Source of the DNA: an uncultured Saprospiraceae bacterium
GTDB lineage: Bacteria > Bacteroidota > Bacteroidia > Chitinophagales > Saprospiraceae
DNA length: 54,017 nt
NCBI GenBank assembly: GCA_937980645.1
Contig: CALJPQ010000009.1
Location: 1 to 54,017 of the forward strand
Reading direction: 5' to 3'
Numbering within the stretch: the stretch's first letter is position 1; every line of letters begins with the position of its first letter. The translations under genes and the position numbers were made by a program. Below, in pieces: positions 6,927 to 14,375 of the stretch. Below the pieces are notes generated by a model. That model searched no databases and was not told the DNA's origin. It saw only the letters and a program-made list of their open reading frames with translations.

Positions 6927-9650
6927 ATGAAGTCGACCTTTAAACTTACGAATACTGGAGATAGCCGCATCTTCCACGGAAGATGCCCCCCACCTCAAAA
7001 GGCATGTGTCCTGTGTGCCTTTCTGTTAGCATGCTTATTTTCGGCAAATGCCACTAATTACTATGTCTCCACTTCTACAGGCCATGACTCTAACAGCGGC
7101 CTATCGGCCATGGAGGCGTGGGCCACTCTGGAGCGCGCCAACGCTCATGTATTTATGGGTGGAGACAGTCTGCTGCTGCGTCGGGGAGATGCCTTTCGCG
7201 GCACACTGCGCATTCGGCAATCGGGAGATCCTCAGGTGCCTATCTACATCGGGGCTTATGGGGAAGGCCAAAAGCCTTTTATTTTAGGTAGTGAGCCTGT
7301 AACCAGCAGTTGGCTGCCCAGAGAGGTGAACGGCGCCTTGGCATGGGTAGCTCCCTACGACCGCATACCTTCCTTTCTGTACTGCGACGACAACACATAC
7401 CACGTCGCTCGTATGCCGGACGGATTGGGCTCTTATTATCATACGTATTGGCCGGATCTCCATCCACCTGGGACCCATGTAAGTGGGATTCGCTCTCGCC
7501 CTCTCCTCCAATTCCCAGTGGACATCAGCGGCGCCTACTTCAGCATACGCCAAAACGGTTGGCTGTGTCAAACCCGTATTGTCTCCTCTTTTGATGCCGC
7601 CTTGGGTCAACTGAACTTTTCGCCATCGATGACTTTTGAAGGTATCCTTTTTGACAGCACGGGCTTTTTTCTATCCAACCACATAGCGTTCTTAAATCAG
7701 CCAGGCGAATTCTACTACCATCGCGATAGCAACCAGCTGTGGATGATTACAGGCAGTTATCAGCCCGAACCCGGCGAAGTAGAGGCCTCCGTGTACAATT
7801 TCGGTATCTTCCTCGATACGTCTACAGCGGACTTGCCTATAGGCTACTTGACCATCGAAAACATCGCCTTCCGCTTCCAGGCTATTGCTGGCATTTCGCT
7901 TTCTCCTAAATGTCATCATATCGTTATACGCCATTGCGCTTTCGAAGCGCTACCCTTTGGGATCACAGCCGTGCAAGCTAAGGATAAAGAAGGCAAGATG
8001 ATCAATGTAGCCACTTACGATATAACTATAGAACACAACAACATTACAGACGCCTACCGGATGGGGATCAACCTTGCTTTATCGCGAAATCTCGTGGTGC
8101 GATACAATACCGTTCGGCGCGCAGGTTTAATTGTAAATGCTGCTGAATGGCTTCGCTTGCCTCAACAACCCTACGGCCCACAAGGGGCAGCCATAGAGTG
8201 CAAAAACGGCCAAGGCAGCCTCATCGAATACAACCGCGTGGATAGTTGCGGACAGTATGGAATCAGCATCTCTTCTAACTGCATCGCTCGCTACAACATT
8301 GTCAAAGATGCTTGCCTTCGCTATATGGACTGCGGAGGCATCTACGCCGCCTACGATTCAGAGGTTCTGATAGAAAAAAACATAGTAGAAAATGTCCAGC
8401 ACCGCGACAAAGCCTTCCCCGGCAGTGGCGATGCTGTTAGCGGCATCTATTTTGACTATAATGGAAGATCCCGATTTAATAACGTAACCATCCGAAACAA
8501 CACCCTCATCCGAGCAAGCCAAGGCTTAGGTGGATGGACTGCTATTCAGCCGGCTTATTTATTGCACCCCAAACTTTACATCGAAGGCAATGTATCTTAT
8601 GCAAATAGAACATACAGTTTTGCTTCAGCGACAAGTATTTCAAATGAGCTTTCATATCCGGGCGGCAATGTAGAGTTCAAATACAACAAATGGGTGGGTT
8701 TTAATCAGAAACCTCTGTGGTACTGGAATAATAAATACAATAACAACTCTTTTTGGAAAACCGACTCCAACTACTACTTCAATCCGTATTATGCTACAAA
8801 GATATGCACTAATAAAAAATTAGGCCTCTTCTGTCACTCCCTCTCTGAATGGCAAGTATTAGGGTATGACATCCATAGTCGCACTAATTTTGTAGAAATA
8901 AGCAATACAGAGACTCGACCGCCTGAGGTACTGTTTCCAATATTCGTCAATGAAACACAAGAAAAACAATACCTCTTACTGGCTCCAAAATGCTACCTCA
9001 ACCTCGACTCCCAGCCAATAGGACCGATACTGATACTGGAACCCTTCTGCTCGGAAGTATTGGTGCTGATAGACGACTGTGCGCTGGCTTGTATAGAACC
9101 AGATACCCTGGCAGCTTTAGACATCAGCGACACCTCTGCCGTGCTCTATTGGTCGCCTGTGTCCGGAGCGCATGCTTATGTTGTGCGCTTCCGACCGGCA
9201 GCGGATACGGTATGGACAGAATACCGGATAGCTGCGGCCCAACCCACCTCGTGGCAGTTGTCGGGTCTTTCGCCTCACACAGAATACGCATACACGGTGC
9301 AAACGATTTGCGACACGAGTGGATTATTTGTCTCTCCTATTGCCCAAGAACGCAGGTTCTTTACCCAAGACACCGTCCTGCTTGCTTTCTCACCGCGCAT
9401 TACCCCCTGTCCACTTGCACTCATTTGGCCCAATCCTACTGCTGGGCAAGGAATACTTCGATTTCACAATCCGGAGAGGCAACCCTTTCTATTTTCCATA
9501 ATGAATACACAAGGCCAGCGCATTGGTCAGTGGTACACCTTTGAAGAGCGCGTAAACCTTTATGAATTAGCAAACCTTGCCCCGGGTATTTACATCTACC
9601 AATCAGTAGGACCAACCTGCGCCTCCAGCGGCTTGCTGGTGGTCAAGTGA
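6927..9650 (+). CDS. Secreted right-handed beta-helix protein with Fn3 and T9SS sorting domain
   Basis: This 907-residue protein has an N-terminal hydrophobic export signal at about residues 26-42 (VLCAFLLACLFSANA), preceded by an unusually long polar stretch. It then starts YYVSTSTGHDSNSGLS, the usual opening of secreted parallel beta-helix proteins. Residues 260-600 contain repeated short strands with Asn turns (IEHNNITDAY, VVRYNTVRRAG, IEYNRVDSCG, IEKNIVENV) of the pectate-lyase/NosD helix type. A fibronectin III-like domain (about 710-790) and a T9SS sorting domain (about 825-907, with IWPNPTAGQG and LAPGIYIYQS) follow. Many such proteins bind or cleave acidic polysaccharides, but I see no diagnostic catalytic triad. 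Base composition drops locally near 8560-8960, where AAT/AAA codons are frequent. Confidence 0.88.
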   Translation: MKSTFKLTNTGDSRIFHGRCPPPQKACVLCAFLLACLFSANATNYYVSTSTGHDSNSGLSAMEAWATLERANAHVFMGGDSLLLRRGDAFRGTLRIRQSGDPQVPIYIGAYGEGQKPFILGSEPVTSSWLPREVNGALAWVAPYDRIPSFLYCDDNTYHVARMPDGLGSYYHTYWPDLHPPGTHVSGIRSRPLLQFPVDISGAYFSIRQNGWLCQTRIVSSFDAALGQLNFSPSMTFEGILFDSTGFFLSNHIAFLNQPGEFYYHRDSNQLWMITGSYQPEPGEVEASVYNFGIFLDTSTADLPIGYLTIENIAFRFQAIAGISLSPKCHHIVIRHCAFEALPFGITAVQAKDKEGKMINVATYDITIEHNNITDAYRMGINLALSRNLVVRYNTVRRAGLIVNAAEWLRLPQQPYGPQGAAIECKNGQGSLIEYNRVDSCGQYGISISSNCIARYNIVKDACLRYMDCGGIYAAYDSEVLIEKNIVENVQHRDKAFPGSGDAVSGIYFDYNGRSRFNNVTIRNNTLIRASQGLGGWTAIQPAYLLHPKLYIEGNVSYANRTYSFASATSISNELSYPGGNVEFKYNKWVGFNQKPLWYWNNKYNNNSFWKTDSNYYFNPYYATKICTNKKLGLFCHSLSEWQVLGYDIHSRTNFVEISNTETRPPEVLFPIFVNETQEKQYLLLAPKCYLNLDSQPIGPILILEPFCSEVLVLIDDCALACIEPDTLAALDISDTSAVLYWSPVSGAHAYVVRFRPAADTVWTEYRIAAAQPTSWQLSGLSPHTEYAYTVQTICDTSGLFVSPIAQERRFFTQDTVLLAFSPRITPCPLALIWPNPTAGQGILRFHNPERQPFLFSIMNTQGQRIGQWYTFEERVNLYELANLAPGIYIYQSVGPTCASSGLLVVK

Positions 9651-9666
9651 GCTGGGTTTTCCCAGC
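9651..9666 (+). terminator. Short hairpin directly after the beta-helix gene
   Basis: GCTGGG-TTTT-CCCAGC begins at the base after the stop codon. No T-run follows, so its role as a terminator is uncertain; it may protect the 3' end. Confidence 0.35.
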
Positions 9667-9733
9667 CTTGTTCGCGCCGGCACCGCATTTTCTGCCGACA
9701 AAGGCACTCGCTGTATTTCCACAGCGCGGCTGC

Positions 9734-10465
9734 TCACCACCGCCGCCGCCCTAAGGATACCACCGTGCCGGCCAAGAACAGGGCGATGAGCGACAGAAAG
9801 TACACCACGTCGCGCGTGTCAATCAGGCCGCGGCTCATCGAGTCGTAGTGGTACTGAATGCCCAGCGCTTGCACGATGTCGTCCGTTCGGCCAAAGAAAA
9901 TAGGCAGTCGGCTGATGAGGTCGAACATTTGGAAAAAGAAAAAGCACAGAAAGGCGGCCAGCAGGAAGGCTATAATCTGGCTTTGTGTCAGCGAAGAGGC
10001 AAACAGCCCAATGGCCACAAAGGCGGCGGCCAGAAAGAGCAGGCCGATGTAAGAGCCGAAGATGCCACCACTATCTAAGTTACCTGGTGGCGCACCCAAT
10101 TGATACACCGTGAAGTAATACAGCAATGTGGGCAGCAGAGCAAAGACGACAAGTGTCAGAGCAGCCAGAAACTTCCCCCCTACGATCTGCCAGTCCGACA
10201 GCGGTCGCGTAACGAGTAGTTCCAGTGTTCCGGTCTGCATTTCCTCTGAGAAGGAGCGCATGGTTATCGCTGGGATGAGGAACAGGAACACCTGAGGCGC
10301 TACGGCAAAAAGGGTGTCTAACGCAGCAAAGCGGCTGTCTAAGATGCTATACTCCGGAAACACCCACAGGATGAGACCCATGAGCGTCAGGAAGATACCG
10401 ACCACCACGTAGCCAATCAGCGAAGAGAAAAATGTATTAATTTCTTTGAAATAAATGGCACGCAT
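9734..10465 (-). CDS. gldF: Gliding-motility ABC transporter permease GldF
   Basis: This 243-residue integral membrane protein has six predicted spans. It opens MRAIYFKEINTFFSSLIGYV, the characteristic GldF N-terminus, and carries ITMRSFSEEMQTGTLELLVT, the conserved cytoplasmic segment of ABC-2 permeases that contacts the ATPase. In Bacteroidota, GldF works with GldA and the periplasmic GldG, a transporter needed for gliding in Flavobacterium but not an integral part of the motor. The ATPase gene gldA lies 26 bases upstream on the same strand, forming a two-gene operon. GldG, often fused to or next to gldF, is absent; the next gene downstream is convergent. Length and composition are normal. 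Confidence 0.92.
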   Translation of the reverse strand: MRAIYFKEINTFFSSLIGYVVVGIFLTLMGLILWVFPEYSILDSRFAALDTLFAVAPQVFLFLIPAITMRSFSEEMQTGTLELLVTRPLSDWQIVGGKFLAALTLVVFALLPTLLYYFTVYQLGAPPGNLDSGGIFGSYIGLLFLAAAFVAIGLFASSLTQSQIIAFLLAAFLCFFFFQMFDLISRLPIFFGRTDDIVQALGIQYHYDSMSRGLIDTRDVVYFLSLIALFLAGTVVSLGRRRW

Positions 10466-10491
10466 AGATTGGACGGCTATTTCCGAAAGGG

Positions 10492-11397
10492 TTAGCGGGT
10501 GAGTTGTTGGAAGACGTCTTCGACCGAAAGAGTTTCCTTGTGCAATTCCAGCAGAGTCAGGCGGTTTTCGGCGGCAAAGGCCGAAATATCAGGGCGCAGG
10601 TCGTAGCCGGCCGGAGCAACGAGTTGCCAGCGGTTGCCGCCCACCGATTTTACCTCTAACACGTTGGGCAAGGCCTTCAGTTGAGCGCTTTTGACAGGTT
10701 GGGCAAACTCGACCGTTACCACGCTCTGGCCCGACATGCGGCTTTTGAGTTCCTCAATGGAACCATCGGCCACCAGCCGCCCGCGGTGGATGATAATGGC
10801 ACGCTGGCAAATGGCTTCCACTTCTGCCAGAATGTGGGTGGACAGGATAACCGTCTTTTCGCGCCCCAGGTCTTTGATGAGCTGGCGTATTTCCACGATC
10901 TGGTTGGGGTCGAGGCCCGAGGTGGGTTCGTCTAAAATGAGCACCTGTGGATCGTGCAGCATAGCCTGTGCCAGCCCCACGCGCTGCCGGTAACCTTTCG
11001 AGAGCTCGACAATGCGCTTGTGGCGGTGTGAAGTCAGGCCAGTGCGCTCCACCATTTCCTCCACGCGAGCGCGGACGTTGCGCAGGCGGTGGATGCCGGC
11101 GACAAATTCCAGGTACTCGCGCACGTACATGTCGCGGTACAGCGGGTTGTGTTCGGGCAAATAGCCCACGCAGGCACGCGCCTCCATCGGTTGCGTAACG
11201 ACATCGTAGCCACACACTTTTACCTCGCCCGACGTAGCCGGCAAAAAGCCGGTGATGATCTTCATCGTCGTCGTCTTGCCCGCACCGTTCGGGCCCAGAA
11301 AGCCAAGCACTTCGCCCGCGCGAACTTCAAACGTTACGTCGTCCACTGCGCGCTGGGCGCCGTAAACCTTCACTAAATGATTGATCCTTACCGACAT
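10492..11397 (-). CDS. gldA: Gliding-motility ABC transporter ATP-binding protein GldA
   Basis: This 301-residue ABC ATPase has all core motifs: Walker A GPNGAGKTT (about residue 35), a Q-loop in YLPEHNPLY, the signature LSKGYRQRVG, Walker B VLILDEPTSGLD, and the switch His in LSTHILAEVE. The C-terminal 80 residues form the accessory domain typical of GldA and related ABC-2 exporters. The start chosen (MSVRINHLVK) is the family start; an ATG four codons earlier is also in frame. It is the first gene of an operon with gldF, 26 bases downstream, and would power that permease at the inner membrane. No TAnnTTTG box was seen upstream, so its promoter is unclear. Confidence 0.93.
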   Translation of the reverse strand: MSVRINHLVKVYGAQRAVDDVTFEVRAGEVLGFLGPNGAGKTTTMKIITGFLPATSGEVKVCGYDVVTQPMEARACVGYLPEHNPLYRDMYVREYLEFVAGIHRLRNVRARVEEMVERTGLTSHRHKRIVELSKGYRQRVGLAQAMLHDPQVLILDEPTSGLDPNQIVEIRQLIKDLGREKTVILSTHILAEVEAICQRAIIIHRGRLVADGSIEELKSRMSGQSVVTVEFAQPVKSAQLKALPNVLEVKSVGGNRWQLVAPAGYDLRPDISAFAAENRLTLLELHKETLSVEDVFQQLTR

Positions 11398-11550
11398 CGA
11401 AATTTTCAACAGGGATAAGTGGCCCTATCCGAAGCCCTTTTAAACAGCTAAGCCTCAGCAGCCGCGGGCAAAAATCCGAATTTTTAAGGCTCCACACTGC
11501 AACAATCCTCCCAACCGCACCTACAGCGGCCCGCAAAACCTCGGGCAGCC

Positions 11551-14028
11551 TCACAACCCTGCCAGCATCAGCGAAAAGCGTATCTGCTCTGCCAAATTTT
11601 GCAAATCCGCCGACAGCGGGTTGATCGCCAGCCGAGCCTCCAAAATACCGAGGGCTTGCTCGAGGCGCGCACACGCATGCGCAATATCTCCACCGGTTCG
11701 GATTTCGAGTACGCCCATGTTTGCCAGTGCCGCCGCCCAGTCGCGTTGGATTTGCTCCGAGTCGGGGTTGGCGCGGGCGAGCTGTTCGGAAATGGCTAAG
11801 TCTTGTTCAAAATATCGGCGCGCCTCGGCGGGCTGCCCCAGGGCGAGGGCGAGGTTGCCCATGCGGTTGTTCGCCGCCGCCCATTCGCGTTGGATTTGCT
11901 CCGAGTCGGGGTTGGCGCGGGCGAGCGGTTCGGAAATGGCTAAGAATTGTTCAAAATATCGGCGCGCCTCGGCGGGCTGCCCCAGGGCGAGTGCGAGGTC
12001 GCCCATGCGGCTGTTCGCCGCCGCCCATTCGCGTTGGATTTGCTCCGAGTCGGGGTTGGCGCGGGCGAGCTGTTCGAAAATGGCTAAGAGTTTTTCAAAA
12101 TATTGGCGCGCCTCGGCGGGCTGCCCCAGGGCGAGGGCGAGGTCGCCCATTCTGCTGTTCGCCACCGCCCAGTCGCGTTGGATTCGCTTCGAGTCGGGGT
12201 TGGTGTGGGCGAGTTGTTCGGAAATGGCTAAGTATTGTTCAAAATATCGGCGCGCTTGGGGCAGGTCGCCGAGGGCTTGGTAGGCATCTCCTGTAGCACA
12301 GGCGAGGTCGGCAATGTCCGATTCGATAGGAAAGTTCATATTTTCCAGCACGGCGGCGGCGGCGGGCAGGAAGTCTTTGGCTGAGGAGATTTTTTGGTGG
12401 CGCAAAATGGATTTTAAGTTATTGACCACCACTCGGCAGCGGTCCAAATCGGGCAGTAGCCGCTGTCGCACCACTTCGCCCACCAAGGCGTGCGGTCGGT
12501 ATCCGCTGCCGTCGAGGAACTCGACCCAGCCGCCGTTTGCCAGTTGGGTAATTTGTTGGGTGAACGACTCGGCAGCCTCGGGGTCGGCGGCTTCGTCGAT
12601 GCCAAAGATGGGCTGCAGCAGGCGCATGGGCATCCAGTCGCTGGGCAAAATAGCGAGGCGCAGCAGTAAGGTTTGCTGCTCGTCGCTGAGTTGGGCGAGG
12701 TCGAAGAGCCGTTCGAGGATTTGGTTGGGCGTGCCCACAGTACCCTGCCACTCTACTTCGACGACATCGGTTCGGGGCAGCCCAAGTATGCCCTTCTCGG
12801 AGAGCTGATTGACGAGGGTGCTGAGGCTGCTCTTTTTGCCTTCGTTGCGGCGCACGCGCAGGTGCTTGGCGAGCATTTCGGTAAGCAAAGCGTGATATTG
12901 GATGCGAGCGAGGAGTTGGCGAAGCAGCGCGCGGTCGGCATCGGTGGCTAAGTTCGGGTCGTCGAGCCAAAGGGTAAGGAACAAATTTTCAGCAAATTGG
13001 GCGGGCAGCGCAGGCACTTTCACCACTTGCTGAAAACCCGATTTCTCGTCGCGAGTGGCGATGAGGCAAGTCCAACGGCGGAGTTTCTGTTCAAAACAGC
13101 GGTGGTACGAGCGAAGACGGGCGTGCTCGTTGGCGTTGTCGAGGAGCAGCAGCCCGCTGCGCTCTTCGGCAGCGAGGGCATCGGTCAGTTGCTCGAATTT
13201 TTCTTTGGCAGTCAAATCGTCGCGCCAGCGGGGCATTGCCGGGCGCAGGTGGTCAATCAAATCAAAATTATTGGCAAATGCCTCGGCGAGGGTTTGCCCT
13301 TCTTCGCAAAACAACCAGACGACGCGCGGGAAATCGGCGCCGTGCTGCTCGTAAAACTTCGCCAGAATACTGGACTTGCCTGCGCCGCCTTGCCCTACCA
13401 GCACGGCTGCTTTCTTGTCGCTGTCGGATATTTTTTTGAGTTGTGCGATCAGCGCATCGCGGCTATCCGCCATCAACTCGGGCGGTTTGGGAGGCTCTTG
13501 GGTTAAGATTTTGGTCTGCCAGAGCGCGGCGAGGGGGTCGTTGGGCGAGGCTTTGAAGTTTTGGGAAAGATAGAGGTGCAGGTCGCGCTTGAATTTATTT
13601 TCAAAGGCAGCGAGATTGTCGTACTCTACGTACAGGATATTATTTTCCTCTTTGATGGCTTCTTTGAGTTTCAATACCTCGCCGTGTTGAGTATTTTCAT
13701 CAGTGTTTTTAGGGCTAAATCCCGTTTTGAAATAGACAAAAACTTTGGGGCAGTTTTCTTGGGCGAGTTTCAACTCTTCCAACGTGAACGTGCCCACTTT
13801 GGAGTAAAAGAGCACAAAAACGATTTGGCATTCTTTCAGTTTGGGGTTGATGTCGTCTTGAATGCACTCTCCGCTGGCGGAGCCGCTGGGCAAGTCCGTC
13901 TCCCACTGGACGATTTCAAGTTTCAGATGCGGGTGGCTTTTGCCTACTTCTTCTTTACATTTAAAGACGGCATTGCGTTCTTCTTTGAGTTCAGCGGAGG
14001 AGGCGATGAAGATTTTGATGGTTTGCAT
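11551..14028 (-). CDS. STAND NTPase: DUF4062-like N-terminus, P-loop NTPase, TPR sensor
   Basis: This 825-residue protein has three parts. Residues 3-155 begin IKIFIASSAELKEERNAV, a DUF4062/TIR-like flavodoxin-type domain found at the head of many bacterial conflict proteins. Residues about 195-450 form a NACHT/NB-ARC-like NTPase with Walker A GQGGAGKS (near 210) and Walker B SGLLLLDNA (near 292). A winged-helix-like stretch follows. Residues 575-805 are tetratricopeptide repeats, four of them 48 residues long and nearly identical. This effector-NTPase-sensor order is that of STAND (NLR-like) antiphage proteins, so a defence role is likely but inferred. The frame opens 60 codons earlier (14208). 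A TACTTTTG promoter box at 14053-14060 lies inside that extension and supports the start used here. No partner or mobile gene is adjacent. Confidence 0.82.
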   Translation of the reverse strand: MQTIKIFIASSAELKEERNAVFKCKEEVGKSHPHLKLEIVQWETDLPSGSASGECIQDDINPKLKECQIVFVLFYSKVGTFTLEELKLAQENCPKVFVYFKTGFSPKNTDENTQHGEVLKLKEAIKEENNILYVEYDNLAAFENKFKRDLHLYLSQNFKASPNDPLAALWQTKILTQEPPKPPELMADSRDALIAQLKKISDSDKKAAVLVGQGGAGKSSILAKFYEQHGADFPRVVWLFCEEGQTLAEAFANNFDLIDHLRPAMPRWRDDLTAKEKFEQLTDALAAEERSGLLLLDNANEHARLRSYHRCFEQKLRRWTCLIATRDEKSGFQQVVKVPALPAQFAENLFLTLWLDDPNLATDADRALLRQLLARIQYHALLTEMLAKHLRVRRNEGKKSSLSTLVNQLSEKGILGLPRTDVVEVEWQGTVGTPNQILERLFDLAQLSDEQQTLLLRLAILPSDWMPMRLLQPIFGIDEAADPEAAESFTQQITQLANGGWVEFLDGSGYRPHALVGEVVRQRLLPDLDRCRVVVNNLKSILRHQKISSAKDFLPAAAAVLENMNFPIESDIADLACATGDAYQALGDLPQARRYFEQYLAISEQLAHTNPDSKRIQRDWAVANSRMGDLALALGQPAEARQYFEKLLAIFEQLARANPDSEQIQREWAAANSRMGDLALALGQPAEARRYFEQFLAISEPLARANPDSEQIQREWAAANNRMGNLALALGQPAEARRYFEQDLAISEQLARANPDSEQIQRDWAAALANMGVLEIRTGGDIAHACARLEQALGILEARLAINPLSADLQNLAEQIRFSLMLAGL
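11704..12279 (-). repeat. Four tandem 144-bp coding repeats (48-residue TPR units)
   Basis: Units span 12136-12279, 11992-12135, 11848-11991 and 11704-11847 in coding order, each exactly 48 codons. The three downstream copies share segments such as LALGQPAEAR and LARANPDSEQIQR almost base for base. The first copy has diverged (QALGDLPQAR, HTNPDSKRIQ). High DNA identity implies recent duplication or gene conversion and makes the copy number prone to change or assembly error. Confidence 0.93.
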
Positions 14029-14052
14029 TCTCTTAATGGGTTCATTCGACGG

Positions 14053-14060
14053 CAAAAGTA
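14053..14060 (-). promoter_or_regulatory. -7 promoter box for the STAND NTPase gene
   Basis: TACTTTTG on the minus strand lies 25 bases upstream of the ATG at 14028 and within the longer open frame, so it decides the start. Confidence 0.55.
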
Positions 14061-14306
14061 ATTCGTAAAAATTTTTGCTGATTGAGAGACCTTCAAAAAT
14101 TTCGGATGCTGCGGTAGCTTCCAACACATCGTCTCGTAGGGCTGGTTCTGTTGACAAGCCACAGATGGGGTCAGCCTCAACGGGCTTCTCAAGGTGTAAG
14201 GGACGCAACAGGCTATAAACGGAGGGGGTCTGACGGCTCAGCGGATACCGGAAATCCCAAAAACCAGCGCATCACCTAGGCCCGCAGGGCCGACACCGTT
14301 TACAGT

Positions 14307-14353
14307 AAAAAAAAAGAGACCTCGCCGCGGGTGCTGGTGCTGGGCGAGGTCTC
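14307..14353 (-). terminator. Rho-independent terminator of the SprB-repeat gene
   Basis: GAGACCTCGCC (14316-14326) pairs perfectly with 14343-14353. Read on the minus strand the hairpin is followed by nine T (14315-14307). It lies 23 bases past the stop of the 14376 gene. Confidence 0.88.
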
Positions 14354-14375
14354 AGAGGGTATAGTTATGCGCTCT

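Noticed and set aside
11704..12279. 144-bp repeats as a mobile or integron-like array
   Set aside because: They are in frame TPR codons with no recombination sites, integrase or inverted ends.
13561..14061. Plus-strand open frame of 166 codons within the STAND gene
   Set aside because: Antisense of the DUF4062-like domain; Phe/Val-rich because of Glu/Lys codons on the coding strand.
14029..14208. 60-residue N-terminal extension of the STAND protein
   Set aside because: A promoter box lies inside it and the family usually starts at MQTIKIFIASS; the extension shows no known domain.
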